DNA of 64,000 bases, from assembly GCF_024756235.1 (NCBI RefSeq), contig NZ_JANUGY010000002.1:620001-684000 (forward strand), given 5' to 3'. A program made the position numbers and the translations under genes. Origin of the DNA: Massilia kyonggiensis (lineage in GTDB: Bacteria; Pseudomonadota; Gammaproteobacteria; Burkholderiales; Burkholderiaceae_D). How positions within the stretch are numbered: the first letter of the stretch is position 1; every line of letters starts with the position of its first letter. Under the pieces are notes generated by a model. It was not told the DNA's origin. It was given only the letters and a program-made list of their open reading frames with translations, and made no database searches. Shown here in pieces: positions 1 to 9,900 of the stretch.

Positions 1-1613
1 GGGTCCTTGATGTCGCAGGTCTTGCAGTGCACGCAGTTCTGCGCGTTGATCTGCAGGCGATCCTTGCCCTCGTCCGTCTTCACGAATTCGTACACGCCGG
101 CCGGGCAATATCTTTGTTCCGGACCCGCGAACTTGGCCAGGTTGATCTCGACCGGCACGTTCGGGTTCTTCAGCGTGAGGTGCACGGGCTGGTCTTCCGC
201 ATGGTTCGTGTTCGAGATGAACACGGACGACAGGCGGTCGAACGTCAGCTTGCCGTCCGGCTTCGGATAGACGATGGGCTTGAAGTCGGACGCCGGGCGC
301 AGGCATTCGTGGTCCGCATGGTTGTGGTGCAGCGTCCACGGCGCCTTGCCCTTGAACAGGATCTGGTCGATGCCGGTCATGATCGTGCCAACGACGAGGC
401 CCTTGCTCATCCACGGCTTGAAGTTGCGCGCGACATGCAGTTCCTCGTGCAGCCACGATTGTTCGAACGCGACCGGATAGCTCAGCAGTTCGTCGTGCTG
501 GCGGCCCGCGCCCAGTGCGGCGTAGGCGGCGTCGGCCGCGAGCATGCCCGTCTTGATGGCGGCATGGCTGCCCTTGATGCGGCTCGTGTTGAGGAACCCC
601 GCGTCGCAGCCGATCAGCGCGCCGCCCGGGAACACGGTCTTCGGCAGCGACTGCAGGCCACCCGCCGTGATCGCGCGCGCGCCATACGAGATGCGCTTGC
701 CGCCTTCGAAGAAGTGGCGGATCGCCGGGTGCGTTTTATAACGCTGGAATTCTTCGTACGGCGACAGATACGGGTTCTGGTACGACAGGCCGACGATGAA
801 GCCGACGGCGACCTGGTTGTTTTCCAGGTGGTACAAGAAGGAGCCGCCATAGGTATCGTTGTCCAGCGGCCAGCCGGCCGTGTGGACCACGAGGCCCGGC
901 TGGTGTTTGGCCGGATCGATTTCCCACAGTTCCTTGATGCCGATGCCGTACGTCTGAGGATCCTTGCCCTTGTTCAGGTCGTATTTCGCCATCAGCTGCT
1001 TGCCGAGGTGGCCGCGCGAGCCTTCCGCGAACAGCGTGTACTTCGCGTGCAGCTCCATGCCCAGCTGGAACGCGTCGGTCGGCTGGCCGTGGCGGTTGAC
1101 GCCCATGTTGCCGGTGGCGACACCCTTCACGGAGCCGTCGTCGTTGTACAGGATTTCGGCGGCCGGGAAGCCCGGGAAGATCTCGACGCCCAGCGCTTCC
1201 GCCTGCTGGCCCAGCCAGCGCACGACGTTGGCCAGCGAAATCACGTAGTTGCCGTGATTCGTCAGCATCTTCGGCATCATGAACGAGGGCGTCTGGTAAG
1301 CCTTCGTCTCGGAGAGGAACAGCATGCGGTCTTCCGTCACGGGCGTGTTCAGCGGTGCGCCGAGTTCCTTCCAGTTCGGGAACAGTTCGTTCAGCGCGCG
1401 CGGATCCATCACGGCGCCCGACAGGATGTGCGCGCCCAGCTCGCCGCCTTTTTCCAGCACGCAGACCGACACGTCCTGGCCCTTTTCGGCCGCCAGCTGC
1501 TTCAGGCGGATCGCGGCCGACAGGCCTGCGGGGCCGCCGCCGACGATGACCACGTCGTATTCCATTGCTTCGCGGGGGCCGTATTCTTCGAGGAGGGAGT
1601 TGGTCTGAGTCAT
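1..1613 (-). CDS. Electron transfer flavoprotein-ubiquinone oxidoreductase (3' end cut by window)
   Basis: This enzyme passes electrons from reduced ETF, loaded by acyl-CoA dehydrogenases and related flavoenzymes, to ubiquinone at the inner membrane. About 537 codons are visible. The N-terminal FAD site VVIVGGGPAGLSAAIRL follows the start closely. The C-terminal ferredoxin-like region has YCPAGVYE and then CVHCKTCDIKDP, which supply the four cysteines of a 4Fe-4S cluster. Family members are about 550 residues long, so only some 15 residues are missing beyond base 1. The start is the ATG at 1613 (MTQTNSLLEEYG); an internal ATG at 1565 (MEYDVV) is possible but would shorten a normal N-terminus. 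The gene is divergent from an SDR/hydrolase/thioesterase group, which fits fatty-acid or branched-chain acyl-CoA oxidation. Confidence 0.95.
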   Translation of the reverse strand, partial: MTQTNSLLEEYGPREAMEYDVVIVGGGPAGLSAAIRLKQLAAEKGQDVSVCVLEKGGELGAHILSGAVMDPRALNELFPNWKELGAPLNTPVTEDRMLFLSETKAYQTPSFMMPKMLTNHGNYVISLANVVRWLGQQAEALGVEIFPGFPAAEILYNDDGSVKGVATGNMGVNRHGQPTDAFQLGMELHAKYTLFAEGSRGHLGKQLMAKYDLNKGKDPQTYGIGIKELWEIDPAKHQPGLVVHTAGWPLDNDTYGGSFLYHLENNQVAVGFIVGLSYQNPYLSPYEEFQRYKTHPAIRHFFEGGKRISYGARAITAGGLQSLPKTVFPGGALIGCDAGFLNTSRIKGSHAAIKTGMLAADAAYAALGAGRQHDELLSYPVAFEQSWLHEELHVARNFKPWMSKGLVVGTIMTGIDQILFKGKAPWTLHHNHADHECLRPASDFKPIVYPKPDGKLTFDRLSSVFISNTNHAEDQPVHLTLKNPNVPVEINLAKFAGPEQRYCPAGVYEFVKTDEGKDRLQINAQNCVHCKTCDIKD

Positions 1614-1659
1614 GTCTTATGGGAGTTTTAAAAATTTAAGCACGAGTGTGCACTTTTTT

Positions 1660-1683
1660 GCGCTCGTTGGCAACGCCGAGCGC
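1660..1683. repeat. Inverted repeat in the divergent upstream region
   Basis: Arms GCGCTCG (1660-1666) and CGAGCGC (1677-1683) pair perfectly across a 10-base loop. The repeat lies about 50 bases upstream of the ETF-QO start, beside a run of T on the plus strand. It could be an operator or part of the 5' leader. No function can be assigned from sequence. Confidence 0.35.
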
Positions 1684-1792
1684 CATTGTAGGGCAACTAT
1701 TAGACGCGGCAATCTAATCGGTGCGAAATAGGTGAAGTGTGTAATCATTATGACTTCGCAACAGAATTTAGTTCGGAGACAGGGGGCGTAAC

Positions 1793-2569
1793 GTGGGGAT
1801 TGAAGTCAATTTCGAAGGAAAGATCGCGATGGTCACGGGCGCGTCCAGCGGGCTGGGCGCGCGGTTCGCCAAGGCGCTGGCCGGCGCCGGCGCCCAGGTC
1901 GTGCTCGCATCGCGCCGCATCGAGCGCCTGAAGGAATTGCGTGCCGAGATCGAAGCGGACGGCGGCGCCGCCCACGTCGTGGCGCTGGACGTGACGGACC
2001 TGGCCAGCATCAAGGCCGCGATCGCCCACGCGGAGACGGAAGCGGGGCCGATCGACATCCTCGTCAACAACTCCGGCGTCTCGACGACGCAGCGCCTGCT
2101 CGACGTGAGCGAGGAAGACTACGGCTACGTGATGGACACGAATTTGCGCGGCGCCTTCTTCATGGCCCAGCAGACGGCAAAGCGGATGATCCAGCGCGCC
2201 AAGGGCGACCCGAAGAAGCAGCACCGCATCGTCAACATCGCGTCCGTCGCGGGCCTGCGCGTGCTGCCGCAGATCGGCGTGTACTGCATGAGCAAGGCGG
2301 GCGTCGTGCAGATGACGAAGGCGATGGCCGTCGAGTGGGGCCGCTACGGCATCAACGTGAACGCCATCTGCCCGGGCTATATCGCGACCGAGATGAACGA
2401 GGATTATTTCGACACGGAGCAGGGCAAGAAGCTGATCGAGATGCTGCCGCGCCGCCGCACCGGCAAGCCGGAAGATCTCGACGGTTTGCTGCTGCTGCTC
2501 GCGGCCGAGGAAGCCCATTTCATCAACGGCGCGATCATCACGGCCGACGACGGCATGACGGCGCAATGA
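1793..2569 (+). CDS. SDR family NAD(P)-dependent oxidoreductase
   Basis: A classical short-chain dehydrogenase of 258 residues. It has the Rossmann motif TGASSGLG near residue 15, the NNSG element, the catalytic serine region NIASVAG, and Tyr/Lys in YCMSK. The C-terminal ADDGMTAQ matches SDRs acting on acyl or hydroxyacyl substrates, but the substrate cannot be told. The start is a GTG at 1793, supported by AGGGGG seven to twelve bases upstream. Its stop overlaps the next gene's ATG (ATGA at 2566-2569), so the two are translationally coupled. Confidence 0.9.
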   Translation: MGIEVNFEGKIAMVTGASSGLGARFAKALAGAGAQVVLASRRIERLKELRAEIEADGGAAHVVALDVTDLASIKAAIAHAETEAGPIDILVNNSGVSTTQRLLDVSEEDYGYVMDTNLRGAFFMAQQTAKRMIQRAKGDPKKQHRIVNIASVAGLRVLPQIGVYCMSKAGVVQMTKAMAVEWGRYGINVNAICPGYIATEMNEDYFDTEQGKKLIEMLPRRRTGKPEDLDGLLLLLAAEEAHFINGAIITADDGMTAQ

Positions 2570-3333
2570 GCGAGTCCCGGCCGGGCCTGCTGCTGATCCA
2601 CGGGCTGCTCGGCTCGCTGCACTACTTCGAGCCGCAGCGCTACCTGCCCGGCGTCGACCTCTACACACCGGATCTCATCGGCTACGGCCAGCGGCGCAGC
2701 GAGGACGCCCACATCACCCTGCATGACCAGGCCGCCATGCTGGCCCGCTTCCTGCACGACGAGGTCGGCAGTCCCGTGTGGGTGCTGGGCCACAGCGTGG
2801 GCGGCATCGCCGCGATGCTGCTGGCCGACCTCGTGCCGGAGCTCGTGCGCGGCATCATCAATGTCGAGGGCAACTTCACGTTGAAGGACGCGTTCTGGAC
2901 GGGCCGCATCGCCGCCTTGCCCGACGCCGACTGGGCCGCGGAATACGGCGCGATGGAAGCGTCGCCCGCCGCGTGGCTGGAAAAAAGCGGCATCGAGGCG
3001 AGCGACGAGCGTATCGCGTGGGCGACGGAAATCCTCGCGAACCAACCGTACACGACCGTGCAAAAGATGGCGCAATCCGTGCTCGACACGACCGGCGCGC
3101 CCGATTACCTGGGCTGCGTCGGCCGCGTGCTGGCGCGCGCGACGCCCCTGTACCTGGTCGGCGGCGAACAGTCCAGCGCGGGGTGGGACGTGCCCGACTG
3201 GGTGCTGGCGCAGGCGCGCCGCGTGTGCGTGCAGCCGAAGACGGGGCACATGATGATGCTGGAAGATCCGGGGAGTTTTTGCCGGATCGTCGAGTCCATC
3301 CTCTACGAAGAGAACTGCCTTTCCGGCACCTGA
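2566..3333 (+). CDS. Alpha/beta hydrolase
   Basis: A 255-residue alpha/beta-hydrolase-fold protein. The oxyanion-hole motif HGLLGS is near the N-terminus, the nucleophile elbow is GHSVGG, and the catalytic histidine is in KTGHMMMLEDP near the C-terminus. The ATG at 2566 was chosen because it overlaps the upstream SDR stop by four bases; the open frame extends further upstream only as a shadow. Together with the SDR before it and the thioesterase after it, it probably hydrolyses an ester or thioester in acyl metabolism. The substrate is unknown. Confidence 0.88.
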   Translation: MSESRPGLLLIHGLLGSLHYFEPQRYLPGVDLYTPDLIGYGQRRSEDAHITLHDQAAMLARFLHDEVGSPVWVLGHSVGGIAAMLLADLVPELVRGIINVEGNFTLKDAFWTGRIAALPDADWAAEYGAMEASPAAWLEKSGIEASDERIAWATEILANQPYTTVQKMAQSVLDTTGAPDYLGCVGRVLARATPLYLVGGEQSSAGWDVPDWVLAQARRVCVQPKTGHMMMLEDPGSFCRIVESILYEENCLSGT

Positions 3334-3374
3334 AGCCGTATCATGCCGGCTTTTGGCAACGACGTAGAGCAACG

Positions 3375-3794
3375 ATGAGCGACAAGAAACAGGTTCACAC
3401 CATGCGCCAGGCCATCCGCTGGGGCGACATGGATGCATTCGGCCACGTGAACAACACGGTGTATTTCCGGTACATGGAGAGCGGGCGCATCGCGTTCCTC
3501 GAACAGGCGGCGGGCGACCTCGACATCCAGGGCGAAGGCCCGGTGATCGTCACGGCCTACTGCAGCTTCATCAGGCAGCTGAAGTACCCGGGCGAGATCG
3601 AGATCCGCACGTTCGCCGGTCCGGCGGGCCGGTCCAGTTTCGAGGTGACGCACGAGATCCGCATGGTCGACGAGCACGGCAATGCCGACGTCGTGGCCGC
3701 GGAGGGCGGGGGCAAGGTCGTCTGGATCGATTTCGCGGCCGAGAAATCCGTGCCGTTGCCGGCGCGGGTGCGGGAAATGCTGCCGGCGGGCTGA
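3375..3794 (+). CDS. Acyl-CoA thioesterase, hotdog fold (4-hydroxybenzoyl-CoA thioesterase type)
   Basis: A 139-residue hotdog-fold thioesterase. The motif WGDMDAFGHVNNTVYFRYME carries the aspartate and the HVNN loop of the 4HBT/YbgC/FadM group. It likely hydrolyses acyl-CoA in the cytoplasm. It begins 41 bases after the hydrolase gene and probably belongs to the same transcript. The ATG at 3375 gives the standard family N-terminus. Confidence 0.9.
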   Translation: MSDKKQVHTMRQAIRWGDMDAFGHVNNTVYFRYMESGRIAFLEQAAGDLDIQGEGPVIVTAYCSFIRQLKYPGEIEIRTFAGPAGRSSFEVTHEIRMVDEHGNADVVAAEGGGKVVWIDFAAEKSVPLPARVREMLPAG

Positions 3795-3941
3795 CGGCCT
3801 GCCGCCCGAATCGGTATTTCCGCAACACTAAAGCGTATCAATTTGATGGTGTTCGTAATTCTTTAAGGAAATATTTCGCCAGAAATTGTAGGATCAAGGT
3901 CGTAACCATTAGTTTCTCCGATCTCAGGCGCGGCATTCACT

Positions 3942-3966
3942 CCAGTGATGTCGCGGCGACCACTGG
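3942..3966 (+). promoter_or_regulatory. Hairpin just before the giant-protein start
   Basis: CCAGTG (3942-3947) pairs with CACTGG (3961-3966), and GTCGC/GCGAC inside can extend the stem. The hairpin ends nine bases before the ATG at 3976, where only a weak GGAA is available as a ribosome binding site. It may limit initiation of the very long gene. This is inference from position. Confidence 0.3.
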
Positions 3967-3975
3967 AACCCGACC

Positions 3976-6900
3976 ATGACCGTATCCGGCACCGTGCTTG
4001 CCCCCGCAGGCAATACTCCTGCAACTTATATCAACATCAATACCGACGCAGACCGCCTGGCCAGCGGGGGTACCGTGCTCTCCTATCTCAAGCAGAATGG
4101 CGGCGACATGGTGACCTGGGCGCCGTATCCGGAATTCGACGGCGTCGTCAAAGTGCTGGCCGCCGACAACAGTGTGCTCAAGACGATTTCGGTGCAAGCC
4201 GACCTGGCCGCCCCCGGCAGCGCCGTCAACGACCTGACGGTGGTAGCGCTGGCCAATGGCGGCTTCGTCCTGGGTTGGTCCGTCTATACCGACGCCGATA
4301 ACTTCAGCGAATCGGTCAAGGCGCACTACGCGATCTACGACGACAGCGGCAACCTGCAAACGAGCGGTCTGCTGTCGAGCACGAGCGGCAACAATGTGCG
4401 GATCGCCAGCCTGGCGAGCGGTGGATTCGCGACGGTGTTCCTTGCCACCGGCACGGCCCACAGCCAGCAGGGCGTGGTCAACACGTTCCTCTACAACGCG
4501 GGCAGCGGTACTTACGTCAAACAGGCCGAGTCCTACGTCGGCGATCCGGTCAACAATGCACCCGGGGCCGGTGCGGACGTGACCAAGCTGTTCATGCTGG
4601 GCGAGGCCGACATCACCGCGCTGTCGGACGGTGGTTTCGTCGTCAGCGCACCCACGTACGACTGGGTCAGTCCGACCTATACGCCGCTGGGCGACTTCAT
4701 CTTCAACTACTCGCCGACCGGCGCGCAGGAGAACTTCGCAAGCGGGAATTACTGGCAGCGCGTGAACTGGAACCCGGGCCAGGTCAACGATGTCGCCCAG
4801 GTCACCGCCTTCTCGGGCGGTTTTGCCAGCCTCAATCGTGGCCACAACGGCCAGTGGCAGGTCACGCTGTACCACGACGACGGCTCGCTGATCACGACCA
4901 ACCAGTTGAGCGACCAGGTGTACCACAGCGGCGTCTACGATACACGCACCTATTACGCGAACAACCTCGCGCCCGTGGTCACGCCGGCGCTGGACGGTTC
5001 CATGAACGGCGTCAACCTGGACGACTTCGTCACCCTGGTCGACAACGGCAGCGACCTGATCGCCGTGCTGCCGAACGCCTCCCGCGGCTTCGACTTCGCT
5101 CACATCTCGAAGAGCACGGGCGCCCTGGTGTCGCTGGCCGACTCCGGCATCGCCGTGCCGTCCGGCGCCACGCTGGCCAATCCGCGCTTGCTGCACGAGG
5201 GGAGCGGCTTCGATTTCACGTACGACGTGCTGACCCAGTCCGGCAACTATACCCTCGCCAGCACCTACCAGTACGGCTTGACCGCGCCGCCCGTGAACGT
5301 GGCACCGACGGTTGCCGGCATCGCCGGCGACGCCACCGATTTCATCGTGGGCACGCCGCAATACGTGGATGGAGGCAACGACTACGCGGACGTCTACGAC
5401 CCCGACTCCGCCAGTTTCGACGGCGGCTACCTGAACGTGCACCAGACGTCCGGCGGCGCGGACGGCAGCTTCAGTTTCGACCTCACCGTCGGTACGACCC
5501 AGATCCTGTGGGGCAGCGGCGCCCAGCCCGACACGAGCAACGACGGCACGAATTACACCGCGGCGCACGCGCCGGCGGTCGGCGACAAGGTCTGGTACGG
5601 CACCGGCCTGTCGACCGATCCCGCCGACTGGACCCTGGTCGGCACCATCGTCGCCGACGGCCAGAACGGGCACGACCTCAAGATTTCCTTCAGCAATACG
5701 GAAGCGTCGATCCCCGCGGGCGCGGGCATCGACGAAAGCTACGCGTCGCTCCTGCTGAAGTACCTGATGTACACGGCGCCCACGCTGGGCGCGCGCGGCT
5801 TCGCCGTCACCGTGAACGACGGCGACGGCGCCACTTCCACGCCGGTCGGCCTGACGATGACCGGCACGTCCGACCAGACCTCCACCATCACGGCGGCGGC
5901 CACGGTCGCGGAACCCGTCAAGCTGCCGGTGTCGGCGGACAGCGCGGGCGCCGCGGTGTCCGTGTTCGACTTCACCATCACGGATGCCGGCGGCGACGGC
6001 CTGGCGACCCGGGTCGCGGCATTGAGCCTCGATGCGTCCGGCACGGGCGACTTTTCCAAAGTCACCTGGCTGCTGACCGGGCCCGGCATCGGCTCGGCCA
6101 TCACGGGCACCTATAACGCGTCCACGCACAAAATTGTGTTCACGGGTGCCGGCATCGTGGTGGCCGAGGGCGCCGCCGCCGAGTACACGATCAAGGCCTA
6201 TTTCACCGACCCGGCCGGCGCAGTGCCCGGCGCCACGTATGTGTTGTCCGTCGACGGCGATACGAGCATGACGCTGGCGACGGGCCTCAGTTCGCAGATG
6301 GCGGCCGTGCAGGCACCCGTCACCAACGGCAGCGGTTCCGTCGTCGTGGCGGGCCCGTCGGTCCTTGCCGTCGAGTACACGACGCCGACGCACAGCCCGA
6401 CCAATGCCGACAGCCTGACCTGGACCGTGCGCTTCGGCGAAGCCGTGCAACACCTCGACGCGACCGATTTCGACGTCGCCGGCCTGACCGGCGAGACCAT
6501 CGTGGTTGCCGCGGCCGGCACCAATGCCTATACCGTGACCGTCAGCGGCGGCGCGCTGGCGGGTCTCGACGGCAGCGTCACGCTCGGCCTGGCCGCGGGC
6601 CAGGACGTGATCAACGCCGACGGCCAGCCACTGGCCAGCCTCGCACCGACCGGCACCGACGAGCGCAGCTGGGTGGTCGACAACACGGCGCCAGCCGCAC
6701 CTGGCCAGCCGGACCTCCAGAGCGCGAGCGACAGCGGCAGTTCGCACACGGACGACCGCACCAACGTCACCGCACCGACCTTCACCGGCACCGCCGAAGC
6801 GGGCGCCACGGTCACCCTGTACGACGGGGACGGCACCGTGCTCGGCACGGGCGTCGCCACCGGCGGCACCTGGACCATCCAGAGCATCGGCCTGGCGCCC

Positions 6901-9900
6901 GGTTCGCACACCGTGAGCGCGCGCGCGGTCGACGCGGCCGGCAACCAGGGCGCCGCGTCGGCCACGACGACCGTCTTCATCGACACGTCCGTTGCCGCGC
7001 CGGGCCTGGCAGCCGTCAACGACACGGGCGGGAGCGCCACCGACGGCATCACGAAGGATGGCACGGTCACTGTGACCCTGGAGAGCGACGTCGCCGGCTG
7101 GGAATACAGCGTCGACGGCGGCGCCCACTGGACGGCCGGCAGCGGCACGAGCTTTACCTTGTCCGAAGGCAGTTATGCAATCGGCCAGATACAGGTGCGC
7201 CAGACCGATACGGCCGGCAACCTGAGTGCCGTCCAGGCGGGCACGCAGGCCGTCACCGTGGACACCACGCTGGCCGCGCCCGTGTTCGCGCTGACCAGCG
7301 ACACGGGCGCCAGCGGCACGGACGGCATCACGCAGGATGGCACGGTCGCCGTGACGCTGGCGGGCGACGTCGCCGGCTGGGAATACAGCGTTGATGGCGG
7401 CGCCCACTGGACGGCCGGCAGCGGCACGAGCTTCACGCTCGGCGAAGGCAGCCATGCGATCGGCACGGTGCAGGTGCGCCAGACCGACACGGCCGGCAAC
7501 GTGAACACGGCCACGAACGCGGCCGCGCTCACGGTCGCGACCAGCGTCGGTGCCCCGGGTGTTTCGCTGTCCAGCGACACGGGCGCGATTGCCACGGACG
7601 GCATCACGAAGGACGGCACGATCGCCGTGACCCTGGCGGGCACCGTCGCCGCCTGGGAGTACAGCGTCGATGGCGGGGCGCACTGGACGGCCGGCAGCGG
7701 CACGGCCTTCACGCTGGCCGAGGGCAGCTACGCTATCGGTACGGTGCAGGTACGCCAGACCGACCTGGCCGGCAACACGAGCGCCGTCGGATCGAATACG
7801 CAGGCCGTCACCGTGGACACCACGCTGGCCGCGCCCGCGTTGGCGCTGGCGAGCGACACGGGCGCGAGCGCCGCCGACGGGATCACGAAGGACGGCACGG
7901 TCGCCGTGACCCTGGCGGGCGACGTCGCCGGCTGGGAATACAGCGTCGACGGCGGCACGCACTGGACGGCCGGCAGCGGCACGAGCTTCACGCTGCCCGA
8001 GGGCAGCCACGCGATCGGCCAGGTGCAGGTGCGCCAGACCGATACGGCCGGCAACCTGAGCGCCGCCGGATCGAATACGCAAGCGATCAAGGTCGACACC
8101 ACGCTGGCCGCGCCTGCGTTCGCGCTGTCGAGCGACACGGGCGCCAGCGGCACAGACGGCATCACGAAGGACGGCACGGTCGCCGTGACGCTGGCGAGCG
8201 ACGTCGCCGGCTGGGAATACAGCGTCGACGGCGGCGCCCACTGGACGGCCGGCAGCGGCACGAGCTTCACGCTCGGCGAAGGCAGCCATGCGATCGGCAC
8301 GGTGCAGGTGCGCCAGACCGACACGGCCGGCAACGTGAACACGGCCACGAACGCGTCCGTACTCACGGTCGCGACCAGCGTCGGCGCCCCAGGTGTTTCG
8401 CTGTCCAGCGACACGGGCGCGAGCGCCACGGACGGGATCACAAAGGACGGCACGATCGCCGTGACCCTGGCGGGCACCGTCGCCGCCTGGGAGTACAGCG
8501 TCGATGGCGGGGCGCACTGGACGGCCGGCAGCGGCACGGCCTTCACGCTGGCGGAAGGCAGCTACGCCATCGGCTCGGTGCAGGTACGCCAGACCGACCT
8601 GGCCGGTAACACGAGCACCGTCGAATCGAATACGCGGGCAATCACCGTGGACGCCACGGTGACCGCACCCGCGTTCGCGTTGTCCAGCGATACGGGCCTC
8701 AGCTCGACGGACGGCATCACGAAGGACGGCACGGTCGCCGTGACCCTGGCGGGCGATGTCGCCGGCTGGGAATACAGCGTCGACGGCGGCGCCCACTGGA
8801 CGGCCGGCAGCGGCACACGCTTCACGCTTGGCGAAGGCAGCCATGCGATCGGCACGGTGCAGGTGCGCCAGACCGACACTGCCGGCAATGCGAACACGGC
8901 CACGAACGCTGCCGCGATCACGGTCGCGACCAGCGTCGGCGCCCCGGGCGTCTCGCTGTCCAGCGACACGGGCGCGGGCGCCACGGACGGCATCACGAAG
9001 GACGGCACGATCGCCGTGACCCTGGCGGGCACCGTCGCCGTCTGGGAATACAGCGTCGATGGCGGGGCCCACTGGACCGTGGGCAGCGGCTCGACCTTCA
9101 CGCTGGCGGAAGGCAGCTACGCCATCGGCTCGGTGCAGGTACGCCAGACCGACCTGGCCGGCAACACGAGCACCGTCGCATCGAATACGCAAACGCTCAA
9201 GATCGACGCCACGCTGGCCGCGCCCGCGTTGGCGCTGGCGAGCGACACGGGCGCGAGCGCCGCCGACGGCATCACGAAGGACGGCACGGTCGCCGTGACC
9301 CTGGCGGGCGACGTCGCCGGCTGGGAATACAGCGTCGACGGCGGCGCCCACTGGACGGCCGGCAGCGGCACGAGCTTCACGCTGCCCGAGGGCAGCCACG
9401 CGATCGGCCAGGTGCAGGTGCGCCAGACCGATACGGCCGGGAACCTGAGCGCCGCCGGATCGAATACGCAAGCGATCAAGGTCGACACCACGCTGGCCGC
9501 GCCTGCGTTCGCGCTGTCGAGCGACACCGGCGCCAGCGGCGCCGACGGCTTCACGCAGAACGGCACGGTCGCCGTGACCCTGGCGAATGACGTCGCCGGC
9601 TGGGAATACAGCGTCGACGGCGGCGCCCACTGGACGGCCGGCAGCGGTACCGGCTTCACGCTGGCCGAGGGCAGGCACGACGCCGCCGCGGTGCAGGTGC
9701 GCCAGACCGACGTCGCCGGCAACCTCAGTGCGGCCGCGAGCAATACGGGCGCCATCGCCGTCGACAACGTCGTTCCCGTGGTGCAGACGATCGTGCGGCC
9801 AGCATTGACCGGGCCGGCCGGGACGACGCCCTTTACCGTCGAAGTGCATTATGCCGACGGCGGCGTCGGCGTCGATCCGGCATCGATCGACGTCGGCGAC

